From Nemopilema nomurai (lineage: Eukaryota > Cnidaria > Scyphozoa > Rhizostomeae > Rhizostomatidae), in NCBI GenBank assembly GCA_003864495.1, contig ML133373.1, positions 1,506,008 to 1,570,007 of the forward strand: a stretch of DNA of 64,000 nucleotides, written 5' to 3'. The position numbers and the translations under genes are program-made. How positions within the stretch are numbered: position 1 is the first letter of the stretch; each line of letters starts with the position of its first letter. The notes under the pieces are model-generated. The model worked only from the letters and a program-made list of their open reading frames with translations, was not told the DNA's origin and ran no database searches. Shown piece by piece: positions 48,601-59,998 of the stretch.

Positions 48601-51600
48601 AGTAGCTACCATTAGAATCAGTGGGATAATTTGGCAAGAAATTTTTTTGTTAAAGGAAGATTTAGAAGATTTCAGGACACGCTATTATACAAAAAATTAA
48701 ATATTTAAGCTAAATTATGATTTAATTTTTTTGCTTGAGTACGACCCGTCCTTTATGGCTTGATGTAGGCGGGGATGCTTTGGTTTGCTTGATATCAAAA
48801 ACCTTAATTGAAAACATGTGGTGAAACCAGATGGATTGGAGAAATGATCCTTCGAATGAAAAGGTTGCTTTGTAAAGCAAAGTTTTTAATTGTAGTCCAC
48901 ATAATTGAAAGATTTACAACGTGGTATGCACGATGCTTTGGAATAAGGAAAATAAATTTATTTTGATCTGAATTGACAATCCTGTTGTTAAATTTGTGAA
49001 TACACAGGACTGAATCTTAATTCTGTTACTACTTGATGTTAACGATGCTTACTACAAGGTCTACTAGATGATTACAATGTTTACTCCCAGGTCTACTTAC
49101 AATGTTTACTGCTAGGTCTGCTTGATGTTTACAATGTTTACTACTAGGTCTACTTACAATGTTTACTACTAGGTTTACTTACAATGTTTACTACTAGGTC
49201 TGCTTGATGTTTACAATTATTAGGATTGTGTTAGCACATCATTATAGATGTTGCTTTCGTTGATCAAACTTTCCAAATGAATTTATGGCTTATATTCAGA
49301 TCAATGGCTTTACCTCTCACTTATAACCATGATATTCCATTCTTGCAAAAATATGAACAGAGTATGAGGACATATATTTACTTTGGTTTTTTTAAAGCAC
49401 TAATATGCTATTGTGTTTGCTGCATGGTTGTTGAATGATCGAGTGATTGACTGATTCTGTGTTTGATTTATTGCAGCTCCTAACAATGCTTAGTCTGCGT
49501 GAAAACAGGATTCGTGAATTGCCATCTACAATCGGTAAGCACAACGTGTGGTGATTTCGCAAACATCCGCATCTATTTCCCATCCACAACTTGAGCACTT
49601 TTCGGATCTAGGATCTAGGAGCTGTAGATTCAATGTTACCTCTTCTTAGCTGAGAGCATCAAGGAATCAAAGTGATTATCCGATTAATGCTTACCTGCTT
49701 GATCATTATACGACGTTACTCCTTCATCTTTCTTTTGTTAAAAAGTTATTGGTAGTTCCGATGTCGCTAGTTAGCAACAGCTGTGGTCAATCAGCTGAGC
49801 CTTTTTCCTTGTCAAGCTACTTTTTACCTGTAGCTTAACTGAACATGAATTAATTTAATACTGTCCAGTTAAAATTGATTTGACGTTCCGTGGTTTCCCA
49901 TTTTCAGGCAATCTGACCCATCTTGTCACCTTTGACGTTTCTCACAACCATTTGGAGCATTTGCCACCTGGTAAGTGATAGAGAATCAAAACGGTTCCCC
50001 GTGAAATTAGGATTTATTTTGTATTATTTTTAATTGGCATTGAGTCATAGAGACGATAGGGGTTGAGCAGCATCTTTCCCGGCAATTTGGGCCGGCTATT
50101 AGTCACATCACGTGCAAAGGAAACCCATATCACGTGCAAAGAAAGCCCATATCATTTGCAAAAGATTGGCTCAGATCATTGAGTTTCTGCTCGTGCTTTC
50201 GAGCTGGCTGAAGGCTGTAAACTGCATCCAAACTATATCCCACAATGAGTCTAATAATGAGCGACAGATAGCACTCTAGTTCAATTAAATTATATTTATG
50301 TTTTTATTTTTAAGAAATAAAGTTTACATCCCTTAGTTTAGGTATGTATTCGTTTGATAGTAGTCAGTTGTTGAGTCAATGCAAAAGAGCCTCTAATGGT
50401 TGTTTATCGTTCTTTCAATTAGAGATTGGCAATTGTGTGCAAATGAACTCGTTGGACCTGGCCCACAATGAGGTTCTTGATTTGCCTTCAAGCATTGGCA
50501 ACCTGCGGTCCATGACTCGCATCGGCCTAAGGTGAGGTTGCGTTGTTGCTACGCAAGCTTGCAGTCAAATCTGCAGGCAATCGTTCTTCTTTCAACCTAT
50601 GTCAGCACTGTTTGATTCTAATGAATGCTTTCTTTCAACCAGCCATTTGTTTAGGCTAGATCGTTTGTTTTAGTGACTTAGGCCTAGTGATCGAAATGTC
50701 ATTGAAGAGAGGCTTTCTTATATGTTTTTGGCTATTGAATTACAACCCTCATGAACACTTTTTTAGGTACAATCGGCTTGCCTCACTCCCAGACAGTTTG
50801 TGCAACTGTGGCCAGTTGGAAGACCTTAACATTGAGAACAACAACATAACTAGTCTACCTGTGAGTTTTCATTAGCTTTTGTGTATTTAGACATAATTGT
50901 TTCATTAATTTTCACAAAAGGTGGTGTATAACCTAGACTAAATGTAAAAGCATAATAAAGTATAAAATGAAACAGGAGTAAAATAATTATTATTTTAGAA
51001 TAATGATGTTAATTACTATTTCTTATGTGTCAGTATGTCGAGGGTTGCCTGACCAGTTACAGTCGCTTGAATTTAATCGTCCTTGTAAGAAATAGTTAAT
51101 AGTTGAGAGAACAATAGGTTTTTGCTTGTGCTTTCTGCTTGATAAGTAAAAACCCACTTAAATTGTTATCTTTTAGCTACTTGTCATTATACATATGTAC
51201 TATTACGTAGTCAATTTACCTTTTTTCGTTACGATGTTTTTTCTTTATTTTATTCGTTGATTTAATCATGGCTTCTATCCTCAGCAAGGACTTCTTATTG
51301 CAACCCAAGGACTGTCATCACTAACGCTTTCTAGAAATCAGTTTTCATCATTTCCCAATGATGGGCCCAAACAATTCGCATCTATTTCTGTAAGTCAACG
51401 TACTGGTCTCTTTGTATCTAAGTTGATTGAACGATTAAGAGAGTGATTTTAAGTGATTTGTTGATTGACATGGTGATTGATTTGGTTGAAAGTTTGAAGG
51501 AAGTGCTTAAATAATTTTCATCCATCGAGTTTGGAGTTTTATACATATAGTTTGAAAGAACTTCATTTTACAGTAATAACATTAGAATATGCTCTTGCTG

Positions 51601-54600
51601 CTCTTAATTACAATAATTCGTTATATTTGTGAGGCTTCTAATCTGTTGGAAATGCATAGTATACTTCATCTACAGTCATTCATAGTAACCTCACTCTCCA
51701 CATTTTTCCTTTTTTTTGTTCACGGCAGCTCTCTTTTAGAGGATGTCTATGTATTGGCTACACCGCTATGATGCGTAACATCTAAACTAAAATCAAGAAA
51801 AATAAGTTAAATTATAAGATAGCTTGATGAATAACTCAGGTGTTAAATGTTTGCAATAGAATGAAGACTTAAAATCTTGCAAAGCTTTCACCAAACTCTT
51901 TTCAATTAGGGTCACCCATTTGAAATTTTAACACCCTGGTAGAAAAGACAACAATGTCTTCTATTTCTTTAGGCAAGATGACTTCTTGAATTTAATACCT
52001 TAAGTGCATTTGCTGAGTTTATTTTGTTTAATTTCAGTCTCTAAACATGGAACACAATCAGATAACAAAAATTCCCTTCAGCGCGTTCTCAAGGGCAAAG
52101 TACATGGTAAGTAACAAGGCATCTGTCACCTCATGTGGACCAAACTTACCGCGTGGTAGAATGTCCTGTGCGGCCATCGGTTTTTGCATTTTAGAAGTAG
52201 TTGATTCGGTCCACATGGGCATAGTTCTATCGTCTGTCACTGGGTTTCAGGGCATATTCGATACCATTTCCAGTTGTAGTTTTTAAATGTCATATAACCA
52301 GATCAGATAACCACAATCAGATAACGATAATACCCTTCAGCGCGTTTTCAAGGGCCAAGTATATGGTAAGTACCAAGGCATCTGTCACCTCATTCCACTT
52401 GTAGTTTTTAAATGTCGTTCATAATTTAAGTGAGTGCAGGTGAATAGTTCATTTACCAGCATTGCAGCTCTTTCTCTTTTATAGCTTAGTCTTTGTATTT
52501 ATTTTATTCTCTGTATTCTCCTGTTTATGGCCTATTTCCACAGGTACAGCTGCTTCAGAAGCGGAGTGACCAGTTTTTGTCGGTAGTACTAGTTTGGCAG
52601 CTTTAGTATCTAGAGTGCGAGAAATACGCCAGGTGGTACAGGTTTAAACGTTTCAAGGATACGTTCCATATTCTAGTGAGTGTAGTTTAATCAGTTCTCA
52701 CCTCATTAAAACGAGACTTTAAGTCTCGTTCGCAGTTAAGTTTCGTAGTCCAAGCTCAGTTTAGCGTGAAGACCAGTTTTGACAGCTCTCGTTTACAAGT
52801 CAATTTAATGAGAAAGTTTCACTCAGTTTTCAGTTAGAATCTCTGCAGTTTTACAGCATGCTCCTTCGTCGATTCATTGCAAGCAAGCTAACCTTTATTG
52901 TTTCATGATAAGCTAACACTTATCATCACGTTAAAGTCAATTATTTTGCTTTTAACTGTGTCCTAAACGAGCCTCGCTCTAAACATTACTTTGTTTTTTA
53001 ATGAATTTTTGAAGTTTTTTTTCCTGAAGAATGACGGCTTAATGTCTTATTTCAGGCAAAAGTGAATTTGAAGGACAACAAAATATCTTCGTTACCATTA
53101 GGTGAGTCCTGGATTTGTTCACAGAAATCATTGCTAACTTTGGCACATGAAGAAATCTCGATATTTAGAATAGACCTTGCAATATTTTTTATCCCCTCAC
53201 ATATTTTCATCTTGTTTCAAAGTCATGCCAACATTATTGAGTTTTTCTGTTTGCATAAATTGCATAAATGATTTATGTTTCACAAATTTAATAACAAAAG
53301 GATGCCTCTTCTGTTAACGTTCGATGTTTTGTGAAACACTTGCCAAAGAGGAATGTTCAGTAGTTCTTTGAGAAATATTTAATAGATATTTGACAGATGA
53401 TTCTCGAAGGAGAAGTAGTAGCTTTATATATAAATTAAAAGAGAGTTGAGGAATAATTTCGCCTTTGTGTATAAATATCTCGTTTTGTTGACACATTGAA
53501 TTTTAAAGCGGGGAGAAATCGTGAATGAGTGATAAGACTAGTGACTCTTTACTTGGGCTGTTCTATAACTGCGCAATTAGATTGTGCTTGTGTCTTAAAA
53601 ACCATGTCATATGCCCGACTCATCCTTCTTTTTCTAAGACTACGAAGGAGCTTTCACCACGTTATCGTTATGCGCACTGGATATAAATATGAAGCTTCAC
53701 ATATCAATACTCGAAATCTTTCATATTTTTTTCCAGATTTTGGTAGCTGGGTGAATCTCACTGAACTAAACGTGGGGACCAACCAACTTCAACTCCTTCC
53801 AGGTTGGTGTTGTCAAGCTGCGAGCTTTGTTTAACTTCCTTGCTTTTGATTGGCTAGTAGAAGTTTTTGAACAATAACAGAGCACAGAAAGCCTTTACAA
53901 TAAAATATCGCTCTATGAGTTTTCCCTTTTGCCAGCATAGGAAAGGTATTTAAAATGAAACTTTGGATGTAGTGTAAGTATGACAATGAAGTTTTAAATT
54001 ATGTTAGTAAGCTTCTCACTTATAAATATCAAACAGTTCCTTCTTTTTTGCTTGACATAAGATTTGAATTTAGATTTATATTTTCACTCATTCTTTACAA
54101 GAGGTAGGTACCAAGTATTCTTGTTTTTTATTCTTTTATGAATTCAAGTTTTCATTGTTTTCCAAATTTTCTAAATAATTTAAATTGGAAGAAGATTTTT
54201 CGATAAAAGCAAAATTATCATCCATTAGTCTATAGTTTGAAAACATTGCATTTTCTTAAAACTGGCTTTCATTTGAATGTTTACTGTGTTTTTCATATGA
54301 ATTAATCTTAACAACAACTATTGCATTTCTGCATAATTAAGATGTTTCTCCCTTGAGCACTCTCAGTGATAAATACTGCTTTTTTGTACAAAGCTTTCTA
54401 TTAGAATCAATCTTGAGTTCTTCTCCATTTATTGCAAGTTTGTTTTCTAATTCACGTTTCTTGTGATTTAGATGACATCCAATGGCTAGTCAACATGGAA
54501 GTGCTTATTTTGAGTAACAACCAGCTAAGAGTGAGTAAATTATTAACTGCCCCGTATTGGCAGCTACCAAAGTCGTGCCCTGAATTGTCCATCCATCCTT

Positions 54601-57401
54601 GCGATATCTCTTTACTTTCTAAGGATGCTATTTTTCGTTTCAATTTCAGCGTATACCACGATCAATTGGAGCTTTGAAGAAGCTGAAAGTTCTGGACTTG
54701 GAAGAGAACAGAATAGAGTTCCTTCCGTCAGAGATTGGCAAGTCATTCTTTACTGTCAAGCTGAACGAAATTGTTGTCAGATAATAAAATCAACAGTTTA
54801 TCTAGCACTGGAATCTTAATATTGATGTTCTTCCACTATTTTATTCTTGATTTTTAACGCAAGCTTTAGGAATGAAATTTAAACATTGTACAGTGTTGCT
54901 GTTTGATTATGCAATTAGGCATCAAATAAATATTTGTACTGTAGAGCGCGTAAGTATAGAGTACAAATTTGGTTAGGTTAAATAAAGATCGCTTGTTTAT
55001 TGGAAATGAAGGGATACTAGCTGTTTTGTTGTAGATTTTGGATGTCAACCCAAAGCGATTGTCCCTTTGTGATCTATAATCTTTTTATTACGCTTTTTAA
55101 CAAAATTATTCTAAGATAAGTTGACTAGATTATTTACAATCCTATCCACTGTTTAATTTATCGCTGTCTTTTTCTTCTCCAGAGCACCTGCGATCTCTGG
55201 AAAAACTCATTCTACAGTCAAACAAATTGACAACATTGCCTAGATCATTAGGGTAATCTTTTTCAGATTTATTTAGAAATACTGCAATATAATTTGTAGT
55301 GTGCAGCTCTTTGCTCGATATATTCTAATAGTTGCGATTATTCGTTCCAAAGATTTAGTAAAGCGATAAGATGACTCTTGCTATTTCTTATTTCTTGTGC
55401 TTTAATGTATTAAGTTATATTCATATGCTTTAACGTATTTTTTATTCTTTTGAAACTGTAAGGAAGATCTACAATTGCGATGAAATGGAAGCTCAAAATT
55501 AGTTTTAATTCTAATAAAATAATTTTAAATAAATAATTTAATAAAATAATTTTAATTTAAGTCTCTTGGTATTCCAACTCATTTTGGAGAACAATTTGGC
55601 AATATAAGATACATGGAGGTGAAACAGCATGATTAACTACCACCACTGAAAACGACTGGAAGAAGAGTGTTCAGAAATCCTTCCCGGGTGTTTCAAATTC
55701 CCTCAAATCCATTCTTTTCCAACTTGCACTGCGCCCCAAGATGAATGCTACATTTGATGCTTTCTCACCCTACGTTTATTTGCTCGCCGAATGAATTGTC
55801 GCATGTCATTCGTCGTGTTGATATGAACACCCATTTAATGGCTTCCCGCCTTTTATTATCCAGGCACCTGCACTCTCTCACGTTCTTGAGCTGCGGCGAA
55901 AATGACATCCAACACATCCCAACCGAGATTGGTGAGTACCGCTGCGCAGCGCTACGCAGTACCATTGTTGTCATCTTCTTTGTTATCCCTAGGCCTGGTC
56001 TAGGCACGTGACGTAGTCATAAGTAAAGTATAGTCAACACTGCATAGTGCATTACCTTCTGATTTATTGCTGCTTTTTAAAACCATAACACTTATCATTG
56101 AATCTCACGTACTGTTTTTGTGCATAGAGACTTTCTTCAGAGAAATTCGTCGTGTAAAATCTCTTGTCTGTTGCAAAAATAGACATCTCTATCGATAATG
56201 ATAATATTTAGGGCGGAATTTCGCTTTCTGGATTTATATTAAGACCACTATTTGTGATCCTCAGTTGGATGACGAATATGACCACTATGGTTCCTGTGAT
56301 TCCTCGAAGACAGAGAGTTTGTAATGTCTCTTATGATCATGTTAAAAATATTTGTGATTTTGAAGATAGAAGCGGAATAGCTTCTATTAATTTGTCAATA
56401 ACATCGGGGTGCGTCGACCTTGTGACCCCTTTTCACAGTCCACACATCGCACTGGTTAAGCACAAGTCTGCAATCGCACTGATTAAGCACAAGTCTGCAA
56501 TCGCACTGATTAAGCACAAGTCTGCAATCGCACTGATTAAGCACAAGTCTGCAATCGCACTGATTAAGCACAAGTCTGCAATCGCTTTCCTTTTCAGGTA
56601 ACCTAGAGAACCTGGAGCAGCTGCTTCTGAATCACAACATCAACCTGCACGCCCTCCCCTATGAACTGGTGCTCTGCCAGTCGCTTCAGATCATGAACAT
56701 CGACGGCTGTCCTCTCACGAGCATCCCGCAGGAAATTGTAAACGGCGGACCGTCTATAGTGATCCAGGTAATACGCGTCACGTGTGATATGCCTCGTTTG
56801 TTTAGGATTTGATTGTTTTCTTAATTCTCGCCAATACTCGCGGGTGCCCGAGGGTTTGAAGGGCGTGGTGAGCTAACATATCATTCCTTGCTGTGATTAC
56901 AACTGTTGTGATTTGATCCTCATGACATTATGTGACGTCATAAACCTGCGAATTGCTTTTGAACTTCCATCGAGACTCGGTCGAAGTTACGCAATAAATA
57001 AGGTGTTCAGCAGCACAGATTTACGTAACAACTACGACAGAGCGACGTAACAACTACGACAGAGTGACGTAACAACTACGACAGAGCGACGTAACAACTA
57101 CGACAGAGTGACGTAACAACTACGACAGAGCAACGTAACAACTACGACAGAGCGACGTAACAACTACGACAGAGCGACGTAACAACTACGACAGATCGAC
57201 GTAACAACTACGACAGATCGACGTAACAACTACGACAGAGCCACGTCGCAACATCTACAAAGCACGCAACTACAACATAGCAATGTCTCATAACCAGGAC
57301 ACCACAGTTGTCGATGTTCCGACTCTGATGCCTTTGTTCATTATCTATTTCAGTTCCTAAAGATCCAAGGGCCTTACAGTGGCGTTATTGGCAGAGCTTG
57401 A
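42602..57401 (+). CDS. SHOC2: SHOC2 (Sur-8), leucine-rich-repeat Ras-RAF scaffold
   Basis: In the family, SHOC2 binds MRAS-GTP and PP1C to form a holophosphatase that removes the inhibitory 14-3-3-site phosphate from RAF, promoting MAPK signalling. Coding exons: 42602-42922, 46024-46092, 46469-46501, 46788-46911, 47584-47645, 48287-48382, 49477-49534, 49908-49970, 50423-50531, 50767-50860, 51285-51389, 52038-52106, 53056-53101, 53737-53802, 54472-54530, 54650-54737, 55183-55252, 55864-55931, 56598-56767, 57354-57401. They join to 605 residues (human 582). A Ser/Lys-rich disordered N-terminus of ~107 residues precedes about 20 leucine-rich repeats, with hallmarks [35 protein letters not shown] and the terminal QFLKIQGPY. 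The intron after 54737 uses a GC donor (gcaagt). The N-terminal KPGAF aligns with the human PP1-binding region, but a clear RVxF motif is not evident. Confidence 0.96.
46096..46400. repeat. Degenerate atcaca/cacaac-rich simple sequence
   Basis: The SHOC2 intron after exon 46024-46092 is rich in irregular repeats of atcaca, tcacaaccac and similar words over ~300 bases. No constant unit length is kept. Confidence 0.6.
49049..49218. repeat. Imperfect ~25/30-bp tandem repeat in a SHOC2 intron
   Basis: Units of the form tttactactaggtctactta followed by caatg repeat about six times, some with an extra gatgttt insertion. They lie some 260 bases upstream of the exon at 49477. Confidence 0.8.
52300..52370 (+). 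pseudogene. Duplicated, apparently unused copy of a SHOC2 exon
   Basis: The exon 52038-52106 has a second, diverged copy about 250 bases downstream that matches its last ~50 bases and the donor: CACAATCAGATAAC, then CCCTTCAGCGCGTTTTC and AAGTATATG followed by gtaagt. The first bases of the exon, including the acceptor and the SLNME codons, are missing. A copy of flanking intron (ttgtagtttttaaatgtc) appears on both sides. Inclusion would not fit the frame cleanly, so it is read as a relic. Confidence 0.7.
56449..56583. repeat. 27-bp minisatellite, five copies, just upstream of a SHOC2 exon
   Basis: Five nearly perfect copies of gcactgattaagcacaagtc plus tgcaatc end 14 bases before the exon at 56598. 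The unit length is a multiple of three, so an open frame runs through it, but no splice evidence puts it in the protein. Confidence 0.95.
57025..57244. repeat. 22-bp minisatellite, ten copies, in the last SHOC2 intron
   Basis: Ten copies of gtaacaactacgacagagcg plus ac run head to tail from 57025, with only a base or two varying per copy. Each copy junction contains an acgtaa word. Confidence 0.97.
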
Positions 57402-57562
57402 ACGGAAAAGAGGCCAGTCGTTTGTTACACAAGTACTTTTTATTCCTTTGATAATAGAAAGGAGACCGCTGGATCACTTTGCTGTTTAACGGCTTTGGAG
57501 TACGATTCGTTACTTCCAGAGGTATATCCGTGTTTTGATGAAAGAAGCTGGGTCTTTAAAGT

Positions 57563-57568
57563 AATAAA
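57563..57568 (+). terminator. Candidate SHOC2 polyadenylation signal
   Basis: AATAAA about 160 bases after the SHOC2 stop codon. Other AATAAA-like words occur further on (for example near 58618), so the true end may be elsewhere. Confidence 0.45.
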
Positions 57569-59998
57569 CCAACTTGAGCTAGAATTTGATTTTTTACATT
57601 TATCTATGGTTTTCACCTTCTAAGTTATGATAAAGGACATTGGTGACGTACCCTGTCGATTGACGTAATTTGATAGTAAACTGAGATGATGCCTTCGAAG
57701 TTGTGGAATAAGCATGTTGTAAGTTTTAGCTAAATGTTTCGAAAATGCCGTTGAAAATCGAAAGCTTGAATGGTTAACTGACGAAGTGATTCGATGGGAG
57801 GGCGGGGTCATGCGCTTTCATTGTTTACTTGGTTGCATTGCTTTTGCCAGCATTCATCTCGCGGAATGTGTAAACGGAGATGATTTATGAGGATCATATT
57901 ATGATAATCTTGTTGATCAGGGGAACATAATGTTGCCCTCACAATTGTAATCGACCAGCACTCCCATCCCCTTTAAGGTACTCCCAATTAAGATTTTTTC
58001 ACAGCCTGTAGTACGGCATGTCTTGCGCTACAAGAAGCTTACGTCAATACGAACGACGGCCCATTTGCTTAGCCAAAACATGGCTGCAAAGCTATTATTG
58101 ATAGCACGTCCAGCCCTACGATAAATAACCTCTAGAGACACTGGGAAAACTCACATGTACTTTATTAGCCTTTTCTAAGGTACTAAGGCGATGAAGTACC
58201 TATCGATAGTCATTTACTGAAGAACTGCTTTGTCCCAATGTAAAGTACAATAAGGTCCAGATTGGCATCCAGCTGTCTCTTATATTGCTATGTCCGGCAG
58301 TTCCAGTAAATTCAAAGCTTTCTCACTAAGTTCTTGGCGTCATTTATTTGATGGGGCTTCTACACAAAGTCTTTTGCTAATGTTGCCCCCATATTCATCC
58401 ATGTTCCTTTCTCAAAATTAGACGCGATCCAATCGCAGCTGTTGGCCAGTGCTGTAATCTTTGCTGAGGGTCACGCGATCTAAAAATTCGAGTCCTGTCT
58501 TAGAATGCGTAAATGCACCGTATGCTATGTGTTGTAACTGTTTTTTCGTAGACTCAATTTAGTATGGTTTATTTTGATATTTACCTGTTAGGTAAATGTC
58601 CAAGAAGTTATAACTCATAATAAAGTTAATTTACTTTTTTATGTCACAATGTTTTATTTTTCAACCAGCATTGATAAAACCTTATTATTGTATTTCATCG
58701 CCTTAAATTTTTTTTATTTACAACCATTTGTATGATATGTTGTCGTGTAAATTTTCACTATTGTACTAGTAGATTGTTCCATCATTTTCTCAATTAAAAA
58801 ATGCCTCGTTTGATCTTACTAATCTGCAATGTCTTCGATACAAATCGTTTATAGGAATCTTGAATCAAATGCACTTTGCACTGAAGAATTTTCAGCATCT
58901 CCAATTAAAAAGTTACAATTCCAGCATATATCTCCAGTCTTTATCACAATGACTACACAGTTCAATGAAACAAACAAAGTTATAGGACATTGGTGCGGAG
59001 AAAAAACCTTTCATTAACTCACCTGTCTATGCAGAAGGCAAATAGGATTAAATTGTAGGGGGGGGGCACTTCTTGTATAGTTTTGCTAGGAAGCGTGCCC
59101 ACTTCAGCATTTAGAATCAGCACTTGGCAATTCACAAGGGTGCCCGCCTTCTGTCTCCTGTGTAGCTGAAACGGTCTCTTGAAACGCCGATGATATACAA
59201 GAAAAGTTGACAAAGCCAGGGGGTGCCCTCTTTCAAGGCATGGGTATCCGAATTATCATTGGGGCATTTGCATAGATTATTTATTTCCTCACTCCTCTTC
59301 AGTCACTCATAGCTTTTTGTGTCAGCCATGTAATGAAAATGTTGAAAAACTGAATAGCTTGGCAAAGGGGCCCTTTAAGAACGTGCCTTTTCCTCCCAAA
59401 AATTAGTGCTGGCTGGCTTTATTTCTACTGCATTGTCTGGACAAGCAATCAGCATCTTCCACTCAGTTTAACTTAAGTCGAATATTATATATAGAGTAAA
59501 TGTTTATCTCTAAACGAAAGCCCTTCTTCAACAACACAATGTAGTACATTTAGCGGTATTTGTGTTATAAAAAAGTGATTCTCGTTCAATTTTCACATTT
59601 GTTCACTTGCGTTTTAAATGTTAACTTATCTTATTGCTTTAATCGCTTTATTGCTTTAATCGGTGAGAGAAGAGTGATTGATTGATCGATCACTGATTGC
59701 TTGAATGGTTGGCACCCATGGGTTGGCACAACAACTCTTATATTTCTTGATCGACGGAAATACATTTACAGACCATGATTTGATGAATAACACGGTGATA
59801 TAATGGAAGAATAATACAAGTGATGAAGAATAAAACAAGTTTCGTGGTATTCTTTAAACCGACTGTTTCAAGTTTTTCACCATTATTGCCTCTTTAATGC
59901 ATGTTTATGTTGCACTTTGATGCTGATGATAACCAGTCAAAGGATTGGATCTATATTTGGGCCTAGAGGTTACCGTCACGAGCTGTTGTTTTGATGGA
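57569..59998. other. Intergenic region between SHOC2 and the OTULIN-like gene
   Basis: No gene is recognised. The region should include the promoter of the following gene and possibly untranslated leader exons. Short open frames here show no domain, and no repeat unit was found beyond a short G-run near 59059. Confidence 0.4.

Noticed and set aside
56254..56601. 115-codon frame with a repeated KHKSAIALI motif
   Set aside because: It is the 27-bp minisatellite read in frame. The SHOC2 reading frame requires the acceptor at 56597 and excludes it.
57025..57244. Regular repeat array suggesting a CRISPR
   Set aside because: Repeats are contiguous with no unique spacers and lie in an intron of an animal gene; this is a minisatellite.
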